Shown here piece by piece: positions 1-9,109 of a stretch of 64,000 nucleotides of DNA. Every line of letters starts with the position of its first letter. Positions within the stretch are counted from its first letter, which is position 1. The translations under genes and the position numbers were made by a program. Below the pieces are notes generated by a model. It searched no databases and was not told the origin of the DNA. It saw only the letters and a list, made by a program, of their open reading frames with translations. The stretch lies in NCBI RefSeq assembly GCF_021295095.1, contig NZ_JAJLQX010000006.1, positions 59,000-122,999 of the forward strand, in the 5' to 3' direction. The DNA is from Phocaeicola oris (lineage in GTDB: Bacteria; Bacteroidota; Bacteroidia; Bacteroidales; Bacteroidaceae).

Positions 1-359
1 ACACTTGAAGGACGATTAGTAGTAATATTGAACTCAAATGATGAGATCCCTCCTAATCCATCAATCGTTGACACCGAATAACGTCTGTGAATAGTGGTAT
101 CATTAGTTAGCGAATCGTCTGTAAGGGCTGACAGCCGGTTAGCCCGTTCCGTCGCGACAACATCCGCTTCCAAATATTTCTTCGTCTCAACCAATTCAAT
201 ATTCTTGCAAGCCTGCACCAAACTACGTTTAACAGACTCTTCAAACTGTTCCTGACGCATACTTACCATCTCCTCAATATAGCTCACCTGAAGATAAAGC
301 AATATGAGAAATGATACGCCCATCACAGCACCTAATATTAAAATTGTCGACTTTTTCAT
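1..359 (-). CDS. rprX: Sensor histidine kinase, N-terminal part (RprX-like), cut by window edge
   Basis: Only the first ~119 codons are present; the gene runs off the left edge. The start codon lies at 359-357. The translation begins MKKSTILILGAVMGVSFLIL, a membrane segment at about residues 5-23, followed by a charged helical stretch (about 27-80) that looks like the start of a periplasmic sensor region. The kinase core is outside the window. The N-terminus resembles the Bacteroides RprX kinase of the RprXY two-component system, which I recall lying near the EF-G2 gene, as here. A TAnnTTTG element sits only 4 nt upstream of the start. The gene symbol is from memory of that N-terminus and context; membrane-anchored sensor protein is safe. 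Confidence 0.6.
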   Translation of the reverse strand, partial: MKKSTILILGAVMGVSFLILLYLQVSYIEEMVSMRQEQFEESVKRSLVQACKNIELVETKKYLEADVVATERANRLSALTDDSLTNDTTIHRRYSVSTIDGLGGISSFEFNITTNRPSS

Positions 360-363
360 ATAG

Positions 364-371
364 CAAAAGTA
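364..371 (-). promoter_or_regulatory. -7 promoter element of the sensor kinase gene
   Basis: Reverse complement reads TACTTTTG, matching the Bacteroides -7 consensus TAnnTTTG. It ends 4 nt before the ATG, so the transcript would have almost no leader. Confidence 0.5.
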
Positions 372-535
372 AAACTGTTAAATTTATTATCATAATTATT
401 AAATCAAAAATCTGCCAATTTTGCTCAATTTTAACAATATAGAAAAATATGATTACTTATTTATTAAATAAATAAAAATAGAGGAATATATCCTACCGAT
501 ACATTCCTCTATCATTTATAATTAAAATTAAGATA

Positions 536-2695
536 TTATTCTTCTTGAGCCTCTTGAGCTTCAAACTCTTTAATAAGCTTATCCTGAACATCACCAGGAA
601 CCAATTCGTAACTTGCAAACTTCATGGTGAATGAAGCACGTCCTCCGGTAATAGAGCTTAAAGCGGTAGAATAATTAGACATTTCCTTTAATGGCACCTT
701 AGCTTGAAGTTTCTGATAACTCTTCTCGCTACTCATACCCATAATGATACCACGACGTCCTTGGATGTCACTCATTACATCGCCCATGAAATCGTTTGGA
801 ACCAATACCACAACATCATAGATAGGTTCCAAAATCTTTGGACCGGCATTCTTGAACGCATCACTAAATGCATGACGACCTGCCAACATAAATGAAATCT
901 CATTTGAATCTACAGGGTGCATCTTACCATCGTAAACAATAACACGAACATCACGAGCATAAGAACCGGTTAACGGACCTTGTTCCATACGCCCCATGAT
1001 ACCTTTCAGGATAGCGGGCATAAAGCGAGTATCGATAGCGCCACCAACAACTGAGTTGATAAATACCAGCTTACCACCCCACTCCAATGGAATCTCTTCC
1101 TTACTCTTAACATTGATTTTATATTCTTGTCCATTGAACTTATAAGTAGTTGGATCGGGCATGCCTTCTGTATAAGGTTCAACAATGAGATGAACCTCGC
1201 CAAACTGACCGGCACCACCTGACTGTTTCTTATGGCGATAATCGGCACGAGCAGCCTTCGTAATAGTCTCACGATAAGGAATACGTGGCTCGCCATACTC
1301 TACCTGCAATCCTTCATTATTCTCCAAACGCCATTTTAATGTACGAAGATGGAACTCACCCTGACCACGAACAATAGTCTGACGCAACTCTTTAGACTGC
1401 TCTACCAACCAAGTAGGATCTTCTTCACGCATCTTATTCAGAACTGTTATCATCTTCTCCATATCAGCCTCGTTCACTGCCTTGATGGCACGTGAATACT
1501 TCGGATTAGGATATTTCACAAAATTATATGTCCAGCTCAATCCTTTATCATTCAGGGCATTACCTGTTTTTACATCTTTCAGTTTAACGGTACAACCGAT
1601 ATCACCGGCATGCAATTCAGATATAGGAATACGAGTTGCGCCGGCAGGAACAAACAGCTGTGCGATACGTTCTTTTGAACCTCTGTCGGCATTCTCCAAA
1701 TCAGTACCTTCCTTAATGGTACCGTTCATAACCTTAAAGTACTGAACACCGCCAATATGTGGTTCAATACCGGTCTTAAAGAAATAAAGAGAAACAGGGC
1801 CATTAGAATCGGTAGGAACATCCTCTCCTTTTGAATTCTGAAGTACCGGCATATCAGAAACGAAAGGAACAACGTTACCCAAAAATTCCATCAGACGACG
1901 AACACCCATATCTTTCTTTGCGCATACGCAAAATACCGGGAACATACCACGACTGATCAAGCCTTTACGGATACCTTCTCGCATCTCATCTTCCGTCAGT
2001 TCATCTGATTCAAAAAACTTCTCCATCAAGCTTTCATCATGCTCGGCAGCAGCCTCGACTAATACTTTATGCCACGCTTCGGCTTTCTCTTTCTGATCAG
2101 CAGGGATATCTTCAATAATAGGAGCACCACCTTCAGATTTCCAAGAATACTTCTTCATCAACAGCACATCAATGAGCGAATTGAAGTTTGGTCCTGTCTC
2201 TAATGGGTACTGAATAGGGACTATGCCTTGACCATAGCTTGAACGCAACTGTTCAAGAATTTGATCGTAATCGCATTTTTCATTATCCAACTGATTGACG
2301 AGAAAAATAACCGGCTTCTGAAGTTTCTCTGTGTAACGGAAATGGTTCTGTGTACCCACTTCAACTCCATACTGCCCGTTCAACAAAATGACAGCGGCAT
2401 CGGTTACATTTAATGCAGTAACAGCTGCTCCAACAAAATCATCACTACCCGGACAATCGATGATATTCAGTTTCTTATTGTTCCATTCTACATGGAAAAC
2501 AGTTGAGAATACAGAATAACCATACTCTTGTTCTACTGGAAAATAATCACTTACAGTGTTATGAGCTTCAACGGTTCCTCTACGTTTTATAACGCCACTC
2601 CCATAGAGTAAGGACTCTGTGAGGGTGGTCTTTCCAGCTCCATGATTACCCAAAAGGGCAATGTTTTTGATTTCGTTTGTTTGATAAACTTTCAT
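536..2695 (-). CDS. fusA2: Translation elongation factor G paralog EF-G2
   Basis: 719-aa translational GTPase with the EF-G layout: G domain (about 1-280), domain II, and domains III-V to the end. The P-loop is GNHGAGKT (16-23) and G4 is NQLD (134-137) instead of NKMD. The G3 motif reads DCPGS (80-84) where canonical EF-G has DTPGH, so the catalytic histidine is replaced by Ser84. This fits the Bacteroides paralog EF-G2, reported from B. thetaiotaomicron to support translocation without GTP hydrolysis and to matter for gut colonization under carbon limitation. The main EF-G is not in the window. It is a single gene, divergent from hemW, and the gap upstream would hold its regulatory sites. 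I saw no clear TAnnTTTG element for it, which would suit activator-dependent expression. Confidence 0.88.
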   Translation of the reverse strand: MKVYQTNEIKNIALLGNHGAGKTTLTESLLYGSGVIKRRGTVEAHNTVSDYFPVEQEYGYSVFSTVFHVEWNNKKLNIIDCPGSDDFVGAAVTALNVTDAAVILLNGQYGVEVGTQNHFRYTEKLQKPVIFLVNQLDNEKCDYDQILEQLRSSYGQGIVPIQYPLETGPNFNSLIDVLLMKKYSWKSEGGAPIIEDIPADQKEKAEAWHKVLVEAAAEHDESLMEKFFESDELTEDEMREGIRKGLISRGMFPVFCVCAKKDMGVRRLMEFLGNVVPFVSDMPVLQNSKGEDVPTDSNGPVSLYFFKTGIEPHIGGVQYFKVMNGTIKEGTDLENADRGSKERIAQLFVPAGATRIPISELHAGDIGCTVKLKDVKTGNALNDKGLSWTYNFVKYPNPKYSRAIKAVNEADMEKMITVLNKMREEDPTWLVEQSKELRQTIVRGQGEFHLRTLKWRLENNEGLQVEYGEPRIPYRETITKAARADYRHKKQSGGAGQFGEVHLIVEPYTEGMPDPTTYKFNGQEYKINVKSKEEIPLEWGGKLVFINSVVGGAIDTRFMPAILKGIMGRMEQGPLTGSYARDVRVIVYDGKMHPVDSNEISFMLAGRHAFSDAFKNAGPKILEPIYDVVVLVPNDFMGDVMSDIQGRRGIIMGMSSEKSYQKLQAKVPLKEMSNYSTALSSITGGRASFTMKFASYELVPGDVQDKLIKEFEAQEAQEE

Positions 2696-2839
2696 GATAT
2701 CTAAGATTTTATTATTAACATTCAGTATGTCATCATACTTTTCAAAATGCGGAGCGCAAATTAGAAAATAATATTAAGAATAACAACGAATCTAAAGTGT
2801 TATAAAGCATAAAACGAGTTGTTTTATACTTTTTAGTCG

Positions 2840-2847
2840 TATATTTG
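2840..2847 (+). promoter_or_regulatory. -7 promoter element of hemW
   Basis: TATATTTG matches TAnnTTTG. A TTG at 2819-2821 lies 18 bp upstream as a possible -33 element. The hemW start is 20 nt downstream. Confidence 0.5.
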
Positions 2848-2867
2848 CCCACGTTAAAGTAATTGTC

Positions 2868-4001
2868 ATGGCCGGAATCTATATTCATATACCATTTTGT
2901 AAAAACAGATGTATCTACTGCGACTTCTACTCCACTACTCATCATGAAATGCAACAGGTGTATGCCGAAACGTTATGTAAAGAGCTGGAGATGAGAAGGA
3001 ATTACCTTAATGGAGATGAGATAGAAACCATATACTTTGGAGGCGGAACTCCATCTCAATTAAATGAGAATCAGCTATCAAAAATCCTTTCACTTATATA
3101 TAAGGTATATCAAGTTAAGAACGATGCTGAAATCACTATCGAATGCAACCCCGATGATTTGAAAACTGAATATATCACCATGCTCCGCCGATTGTCTTTT
3201 AATCGTATCAGTATGGGTATTCAGACTTTTAACGAAGACACTTTAAAAGTTCTGCATCGCCGACATTCTGCGGTCGAAGCGATGAATGCTTATCAAGCTT
3301 GCCGCCATGCAGGATTTCAAAACATCAGCATAGATTTAATGTACGGATTACCCCATGAAACGATTGAGCAATGGCTTTCCGATCTACAACAAGCTATTGC
3401 GTTGAAACCTGAACACATATCCGCATACCACCTGATATACGAAAAAGGAACTCCGCTATATAAGCTCCTAAAACAACATAAAATCCAAGAAGTAGATGAA
3501 AATCTAAGCCTGAAGTTCTTCACCATGCTAATGGATGAGTTAAAAGCGGCAGGATACATTCATTATGAAATCTCCAATTTCTGTTTACCAAATTATCATT
3601 CCAAACACAACTCCGGTTATTGGACCGGCAAAAAGTACTTAGGTTGCGGTCCGTCTGCACATTCGTTTGACGGAATGTCCCGCCAATGGAATATATCTTC
3701 ATTGGATGCTTATCTAAACGGCATTAAAGTAGGGAAATTAAACTTTGAAAAAGAAGAGGAAAATTTATATACCCGATACAACGACTTTGTTATTACCTCC
3801 ATCAGAACCTGTTGGGGAATGAATTTATTGATACTGAAAGAAAGATTTGGAGATAAGCTGTTCAACTATTGTCTGAAAATGGCTTCGCCGCACATCAAGC
3901 AGAAATTGATGACCATTCAAAACAATACGCTACGTCTTACGCGTGAAGGAATATTCATTTCCGACGGAATTATGAGCGACTTACTTTGGGTAGAGGAATA
4001 A
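2868..4001 (+). CDS. hemW: Radical SAM heme chaperone HemW
   Basis: 377 aa, the usual size for HemW (formerly annotated as oxygen-independent coproporphyrinogen III oxidase-like). The radical SAM cluster motif CKNRCIYCDF is at residues 11-20 (Cys11, Cys15, Cys18), with the CxF ending typical of HemW and without the extra N-terminal region of true HemN. YFGGGTPS follows in the SAM-binding region, and a HemN C-terminal domain occupies roughly the last 110 residues. HemW is thought to bind heme and insert it into respiratory cytochromes. The gene is divergent from EF-G2 and convergent with glmM, with a palindromic repeat array in between. Confidence 0.9.
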   Translation: MAGIYIHIPFCKNRCIYCDFYSTTHHEMQQVYAETLCKELEMRRNYLNGDEIETIYFGGGTPSQLNENQLSKILSLIYKVYQVKNDAEITIECNPDDLKTEYITMLRRLSFNRISMGIQTFNEDTLKVLHRRHSAVEAMNAYQACRHAGFQNISIDLMYGLPHETIEQWLSDLQQAIALKPEHISAYHLIYEKGTPLYKLLKQHKIQEVDENLSLKFFTMLMDELKAAGYIHYEISNFCLPNYHSKHNSGYWTGKKYLGCGPSAHSFDGMSRQWNISSLDAYLNGIKVGKLNFEKEEENLYTRYNDFVITSIRTCWGMNLLILKERFGDKLFNYCLKMASPHIKQKLMTIQNNTLRLTREGIFISDGIMSDLLWVEE

Positions 4002-4073
4002 AACACGCGCAGTTCGTTCAATCTATTCTGCAAAAAGCACCACTTTCATAAGCAGAAGAACGAATTACAAACA

Positions 4074-4218
4074 TGATACCCGTGAACCGATAAAGTGATA
4101 CGTATGAATCAACCAACTCATGCGGACGAACCGGTCAACTCATGCGGATGAACCAATCAACTCATACGCATCAGTTGAGCAACTCATGCGTATCACTTCA
4201 CCCGTTCATACACATTGA
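4074..4218. repeat. 22-bp-period palindromic array 1 (7 cores)
   Basis: Seven 12-13-bp cores start at 4074, 4096, 4118, 4140, 4162, 4184 and 4206, exactly 22 bp apart, separated by 10-bp spacers. Cores include TGATACGTATGA, TCATGCGGATGA, TCATACGCATCA and TCATGCGTATCA. Spacers mostly end in CAAC or begin with GTTG. The second core preceded by AAG and the sixth followed by CTT give the array near-inverted outer ends. It occupies the gap between convergent hemW and glmM. No ORF or known element explains it; see the related arrays at 17860, 39439, 54433 and 61776. Confidence 0.9.
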
Positions 4219-4328
4219 CTTGCTTGCCTCTCTATAACAAATCTGTAACACGCATGTATAAACATTGCTATCAAGGGATGAGATGGTGTTATGTCAAGTT
4301 ATAGCAGCCAAACAATTACAAAAAATAG

Positions 4329-4353
4329 CCCCTCACGTATTCATCATGAGGGG
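4329..4353 (-). terminator. Rho-independent terminator of the glmM operon
   Basis: On the minus strand, CCCCTCA pairs with TGAGGGG across an 11-nt loop and is followed by CTATTTTTT. It lies just past the glmM stop codon. Confidence 0.75.
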
Positions 4354-4379
4354 GCGAAATTTTATATCTTCAGTATTTA

Positions 4380-5765
4380 TTACATCAAACCTTTGATAAC
4401 TTCCATCACTTCTTGGCCAATTTTATTGGCAGCCTCCATAGAAGCAGCTTCGGAATAGACACGTATAATAGGCTCTGTATTACTTTTACGCAGATGAACC
4501 CACTTGTCGGGGAAATCAATTTTCACTCCGTCAATATCATTGATCTCCTCTCCCTTAAACAACTCCTTAACTTTTACAAGAATGGCATCAATATCCGTAT
4601 TCGGAGTCAAATCAATTCGATTCTTTGCTATATAATAAGCCGGATAAGTTTCACGGAGTTCGCTTATCTTCACATGTTTTTGAGCCAGATAACTGAGAAT
4701 AAGAGCAATTCCTACCAAAGTATCGCGTCCGTAATGACATTCCGGATAGATAACTCCACCGTTACCTTCACCACCGATAACAGCTCCAACTTCTTTCATC
4801 TTGGTTACTACGTTTACTTCGCCTACAGCCGAAGCATAGTATTCACAACCGTACTTACGTGTTACATCGCGCAAGGCACGAGTAGAGCTCAAGTTGGAAA
4901 CGGTAGCTCCGGGAGTATGCTGAAGAATATAGTCGGCAACTGTCACCAAAGTATATTCCTCTCCATACATCTTTCCGTTCTCCTCAATAACAGCCAGACG
5001 GTCGACATCAGGGTCACAGACAAAAGCAATATCGTAACCTCCTTTCGCGACCAGATTCATAATATCACCCAAGTTCTTCTCCAATGGTTCCGGATTATGC
5101 CGGAAATCTCCTGTAGGCTCACCATAAAGAGTGGTAACCGTATCGACGCCCAACTGTTTCAACAATTTAGGCAGAATAATTCCTCCAACGGAATTAACTG
5201 TATCAAGAGCAACACTGAAATGAGCATTGCGAATAGCTTCCACATCAACCAGCTTCAAACTCAATACTTTATCTATATGTTTCTGATCGTATGTATTATC
5301 CTCACGATATCTGCCTAAATGATCAACGTCGGCATATTCAAAAGCCTCAGCCTCAGCTATACGAAGCACTTCATTTCCTTCTTCTTTATTCAGAAACTCC
5401 CCTTTCTCGTTCAAAAGTTTCAATGCATTCCACTGACGAGGATTATGGCTTGCTGTAAGAATAATACCTCCACATGCCTCCTCCATAGTCACGGCAAGTT
5501 CTGTGGTGGGCGTAGAAGCCAATCCGATATTAACAACATCGAACCCCATCCCCATCAGAGTTCCGCAAACAACGTTCTTTACCATCTCTCCGGAAATGCG
5601 TGCGTCTCTGCCAACAACAATCTTATTTGTAGTGACTTGGGTTGTTTTCCTTATCAGCGTTGCATAAGCTGATGTAAATTTTACAATATCCAATGGATTT
5701 AATCCCTCTCCCGAATGGCCTCCTATAGTGCCACGAATACCAGAAATAGATTTTATTAGTGTCAT
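4380..5765 (-). CDS. glmM: Phosphoglucosamine mutase (phosphohexomutase family)
   Basis: 461-aa alpha-D-phosphohexomutase. The phosphoserine loop TASHNP is at 104-109 (Ser106), the metal-binding loop DPDVDR at 251-256, the sugar-binding GEGNGG at 332-337, and the phosphate-binding RKSNTEP near the C-terminus. The N-terminal SGIRGTIGG is typical of GlmM, which converts glucosamine-6-phosphate to glucosamine-1-phosphate for UDP-GlcNAc and cell wall synthesis. Archaeal-type phosphomannomutases look similar, so the exact sugar is inferred. It overlaps the upstream lipoprotein gene by 4 bp (ATGA), so the two are probably co-transcribed and translationally coupled. Confidence 0.85.
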   Translation of the reverse strand: MTLIKSISGIRGTIGGHSGEGLNPLDIVKFTSAYATLIRKTTQVTTNKIVVGRDARISGEMVKNVVCGTLMGMGFDVVNIGLASTPTTELAVTMEEACGGIILTASHNPRQWNALKLLNEKGEFLNKEEGNEVLRIAEAEAFEYADVDHLGRYREDNTYDQKHIDKVLSLKLVDVEAIRNAHFSVALDTVNSVGGIILPKLLKQLGVDTVTTLYGEPTGDFRHNPEPLEKNLGDIMNLVAKGGYDIAFVCDPDVDRLAVIEENGKMYGEEYTLVTVADYILQHTPGATVSNLSSTRALRDVTRKYGCEYYASAVGEVNVVTKMKEVGAVIGGEGNGGVIYPECHYGRDTLVGIALILSYLAQKHVKISELRETYPAYYIAKNRIDLTPNTDIDAILVKVKELFKGEEINDIDGVKIDFPDKWVHLRKSNTEPIIRVYSEAASMEAANKIGQEVMEVIKGLM

Positions 5766-6394
5766 CTTCCCAATTGATAAGTTATTTCAAAATAGCAAGG
5801 GTATACATACCTTTTAATTTGCATAAAGCTCTCTGAATGAGGTACAATCAAACGAACCTTTCCGCGTTCTCCCATCAATCGTCCAACTTTCAGATATTTA
5901 AATGGAGATAGCAGACCGGTCGGAACAGCTGATTCCCCCCAAGCATTCATTAGTTCACCCCGAGAGAATGTACCGGAGTATGTTGTACCGGACTTTGTAA
6001 CAGTCATTACATCCGGGTCAGGAGTTCCTTGTAGATTTGTATTCCAAAGAGAATCGGTACCATTCTCATAGATACGTGACATATTAAAACGGAAAATAAT
6101 CTCGTGGCGCCCATCCTTCAAATATTCCTTACCACCCCGATTAATTACCTGCATGTAGATACCACTTTCCTTAAAAAGAACGAATTCGTTCTTAAGTACA
6201 TCCGTCATAGTATCATGCGCACAATAGTCTTCTTCCGAAATAACAGTTATATTGTTTTTATCTATAAAACGATTAATAGCTTCGCGCTCATCTTTTTTCC
6301 TTTCAGCATACGTTTTAGTATGACGACATGCTGTAAAAGCCTGACCAACAATTACGGCGGCCACCAACAAAAATGCTATTTTAAGCTTATTCAT
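5762..6394 (-). CDS. DUF4827 family lipoprotein
   Basis: 210 aa. A lipoprotein signal peptide ends in AFTAC (lipidated Cys23), so the mature protein is membrane-anchored outside the cytoplasm. The body matches, by recollection, the Bacteroidetes DUF4827 family, which may have an FKBP-like fold (an early acidic region, then GTFSRGELMNAWGES and a C-terminal beta-rich part ending in CYFEITYQLGR). No catalytic residues can be named. Its stop overlaps the glmM start, a pairing probably conserved in Bacteroides. Function unknown. Confidence 0.75.
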   Translation of the reverse strand: MNKLKIAFLLVAAVIVGQAFTACRHTKTYAERKKDEREAINRFIDKNNITVISEEDYCAHDTMTDVLKNEFVLFKESGIYMQVINRGGKEYLKDGRHEIIFRFNMSRIYENGTDSLWNTNLQGTPDPDVMTVTKSGTTYSGTFSRGELMNAWGESAVPTGLLSPFKYLKVGRLMGERGKVRLIVPHSESFMQIKRYVYPCYFEITYQLGR

Positions 6395-6477
6395 ATCCTT
6401 TTCTATGTAAATTTGAACAAAAGTAATAAAAGAATGCTATATGTAACTATCTGTTTGGTGCAATTAGTATTAAATAA

Positions 6478-7518
6478 CTATTTTTTTGCCAACAATAAAT
6501 CCTGATACTTCACTAAAGCTTGTTTGAAAAGGTTCAATGCTTCTTCAAGCGTCCCATAATATTCTCCACCGGAAGCATTTAAATGCCCACCTCCGTTAAA
6601 GAAATCCGCGGCAACTTTATTACACGGGAACGAACCGACCGAACGTAAAGATATCTTGACCATGTCTTTCTCTGTATCCTCTCTAATAAAAGCTGAAAAT
6701 ATAATATTCTTTATGGTTAAAGGGATATTCACAAATCCTTCCGTATCACCTTTTACATAATGAAAATGCCGTTGCTCTTCTCTATCCAAATAAATTAAAG
6801 CAGAACGGAACTCAGGAAAGACTTCCATCTTATTATAAAGAACATATCCCTCCAAACGAAGACGTCCTTCGGAATAAGTATTATACACATTTCGATAAAT
6901 CTGGTCTTTATCAATGCCTTTCGACAGAAGCTCACTGATAATGGTATATATTTCCGGTTTATTAGAATTATAGGTAAAGCCTCCTGTATCGGTCATCATA
7001 CCACAATATATACATTCAGCTCCTGCCTTCGAAATATTCACAACATCATCTAACTGATAAATCAAACGGAATATCAGCTCTGATGTAGAGCACGCCTCCG
7101 GATGCGAGATGACGATCTGACAGAAATTCCCCGGATTCAGATGATGGTCAATCATTATCTTCTTTCCGGATGCATTCTTTACGGCCTCCTCCATTTCATC
7201 TATTCTGGAAAGCTCATTAAAATCCAAACAGCAAATTACATCAGCCGCATTTAAAAGAGCATCTCCTTTTTCTTTCCATTTATCATAACGAACTATATCG
7301 GGAGCGCAACTCATCCAACGAAGGAAATCAGGAAAGAGATTCGGGACAATAATATCAACTGACTTTCCTTTTTTTATCAGATAATGTCGTAAGCCTAAAG
7401 CCGATCCAATAGCATCTCCATCCGGAGACACATGAACAACAATCGCAAAACGTTCATAATTTTGAATCCACTCTGCAAACTGCTTCACACTGGCATCTGC
7501 AATTATATTCGATAACAT
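6478..7518 (-). CDS. nrnA: DHH-family oligoribonuclease / pAp phosphatase NrnA
   Basis: 346 aa with both domains of the family. The DHH domain has SPDGDAIGS (Asp33, Asp35), Asp99 in CCLDF and the DHH triad at 124-126 (MIDHHLNPG). The DHHA1 domain has the C-terminal GGGHLNASGG substrate-binding motif. NrnA-type enzymes degrade 2-5-nt RNA fragments and can dephosphorylate pAp; Bacteroides lacks the E. coli-type Orn as far as I know, so this is the likely RNA-recycling enzyme. It lies 70 bp downstream of comEC on the same strand. Confidence 0.85.
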   Translation of the reverse strand: MLSNIIADASVKQFAEWIQNYERFAIVVHVSPDGDAIGSALGLRHYLIKKGKSVDIIVPNLFPDFLRWMSCAPDIVRYDKWKEKGDALLNAADVICCLDFNELSRIDEMEEAVKNASGKKIMIDHHLNPGNFCQIVISHPEACSTSELIFRLIYQLDDVVNISKAGAECIYCGMMTDTGGFTYNSNKPEIYTIISELLSKGIDKDQIYRNVYNTYSEGRLRLEGYVLYNKMEVFPEFRSALIYLDREEQRHFHYVKGDTEGFVNIPLTIKNIIFSAFIREDTEKDMVKISLRSVGSFPCNKVAADFFNGGGHLNASGGEYYGTLEEALNLFKQALVKYQDLLLAKK

Positions 7519-7588
7519 CTTTACTACATTTAGAAAATGCGAATATACAATATATTTGCGAATTAAAAGACATTTTTTAGAAGAACCT

Positions 7589-9109
7589 TTAAATAGTCAA
7601 TCGTTCAAATAACATATAAGAACTGCCAATCAGCAAAGTCGCCAACCAATGAATAAAATCTCTACGTCGTCGATAACGAATAAAAAGAAATGTTCCCATT
7701 ATTATAAGGTATAATACGATGACTCCTGAAGGTTTAACATGCAAAACAAAAGAAGCATAAGGCAGACAACTCACCCATTCGGCCACATTATTCAGAAAAT
7801 GAATAGCATGCCTCAAACAGAATATGAATGGAGAAAACAGCAATGAGCCCACAGCCAGATACATAATAATCGGTATGAGCGGCGCTACAATCAGATTAGA
7901 CAATAAAAAATATACGGAGAAATTAGAGAAATAAGTCATAACTAACGGTGCTGTACCCAATTGAGCAGCAAAAGATACACAACAGACACCCCACACATAA
8001 CGTACAACCGAATGATGAGAATGCAAAATATTAAACATAGGGCGATAAAACATAAAAATAGAAAGAACAGCCATAAACGATAGCTGAAAACTAACATCGA
8101 ATAAATAGAAAGGATTATATATCAACATGAAAAACGCAGCCGCCGATAAAACATTGAGCGATGAAAACTTACTACTTCGAATATGCCCCAACTCAACCAG
8201 CATACACATAATGACTGCCCGAACTATGGATGCGGCCAAACCGGCTATAAAAGCATAAATCCACAAAACAGATGTGATTAAAATCCATTTTATAATTCTC
8301 CCACCCGTACTTCGTTTCAGCGGACGCAGCAATAACGTCAACAATCCCCATAATATGCCTACATGTAAGCCTGATATAGCTAACACATGGCTAATTCCCG
8401 CGACGGAAAAATCATGTCTGAGTTCGTCAGTAAGCTCTTCCTTATAACCAACTGTCAATGCAGACAATACCGCGAAATCTTTTTCTTCGAATCGCCAATC
8501 GCGAAACAAATCAATTACTTTAGCCCTCAGTAGCAACGATTTTTGCTTAAATGACAGTGATTGTTGCCCTGTCACCTTCCATTTCCCTGCCTCAACAAAT
8601 CCCGTCCCACTTATTCCCTGACGCAACAGCCATTGGGCATAATCAAAATCACTAAAGTTTTTCGGCCGGTGTATCTTAGAATAAAACAACAACTCATCAC
8701 CCATCTTCAAAGACATGGATAAGCTGTCCTTTCTGATATACATTAATGCCTTTTGCTTATTCAATAGCAATAAACAGGAAACGGTCTTTGCCTTTTTCTT
8801 TGGTATTTCTAATACAGTTCCTTTATAAATCTGACTATTTCCATTCCAATTTGGAGATATTTGTTTCCACTTCAACTGAACAAGCATTCCTCCCAACAAA
8901 AAAAGAAATATATAAAGAACTGTTCCAAATAACCAGCGTAGTTTATATTCTTGCGTTTTAATCAAGAACAGCAATAAAATAAAGAGACACCATGCAGCTA
9001 CCCTGAAGACCATTGTTCCGGTAACAGGAAAGAAAGTATCAGTAAAAAAAATTCCGGCTATCAATGGAATTGTTAGCCGGAGTATAGGGTATGACCTCAA
9101 ATCATTCAC
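7589..9109 (-). CDS. ComEC/Rec2-family DNA uptake membrane protein, short form
   Basis: 506 aa, rich in transmembrane segments. An N-terminal DUF4131-type region (TM helices within about 1-75, then a soluble OB-like part at about 75-200) precedes the competence domain, recognisable by LRHDFSVAGISHVLAISGLHVG and the GLAASIVRA segment. Longer ComEC proteins end in a metallo-beta-lactamase domain; here the protein stops after the membrane domain, as in many Bacteroidetes. The family forms the inner-membrane DNA channel in natural transformation. Whether this one supports uptake cannot be judged from the sequence. It overlaps rpe by 4 bp. Confidence 0.8.
   Translation of the reverse strand: MNDLRSYPILRLTIPLIAGIFFTDTFFPVTGTMVFRVAAWCLFILLLFLIKTQEYKLRWLFGTVLYIFLFLLGGMLVQLKWKQISPNWNGNSQIYKGTVLEIPKKKAKTVSCLLLLNKQKALMYIRKDSLSMSLKMGDELLFYSKIHRPKNFSDFDYAQWLLRQGISGTGFVEAGKWKVTGQQSLSFKQKSLLLRAKVIDLFRDWRFEEKDFAVLSALTVGYKEELTDELRHDFSVAGISHVLAISGLHVGILWGLLTLLLRPLKRSTGGRIIKWILITSVLWIYAFIAGLAASIVRAVIMCMLVELGHIRSSKFSSLNVLSAAAFFMLIYNPFYLFDVSFQLSFMAVLSIFMFYRPMFNILHSHHSVVRYVWGVCCVSFAAQLGTAPLVMTYFSNFSVYFLLSNLIVAPLIPIIMYLAVGSLLFSPFIFCLRHAIHFLNNVAEWVSCLPYASFVLHVKPSGVIVLYLIIMGTFLFIRYRRRRDFIHWLATLLIGSSYMLFERLTI

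Noticed and set aside
4413-5318. 301-codon plus-strand frame
   Set aside because: Antisense to glmM, which has complete catalytic motifs; the frame has no recognisable domain.
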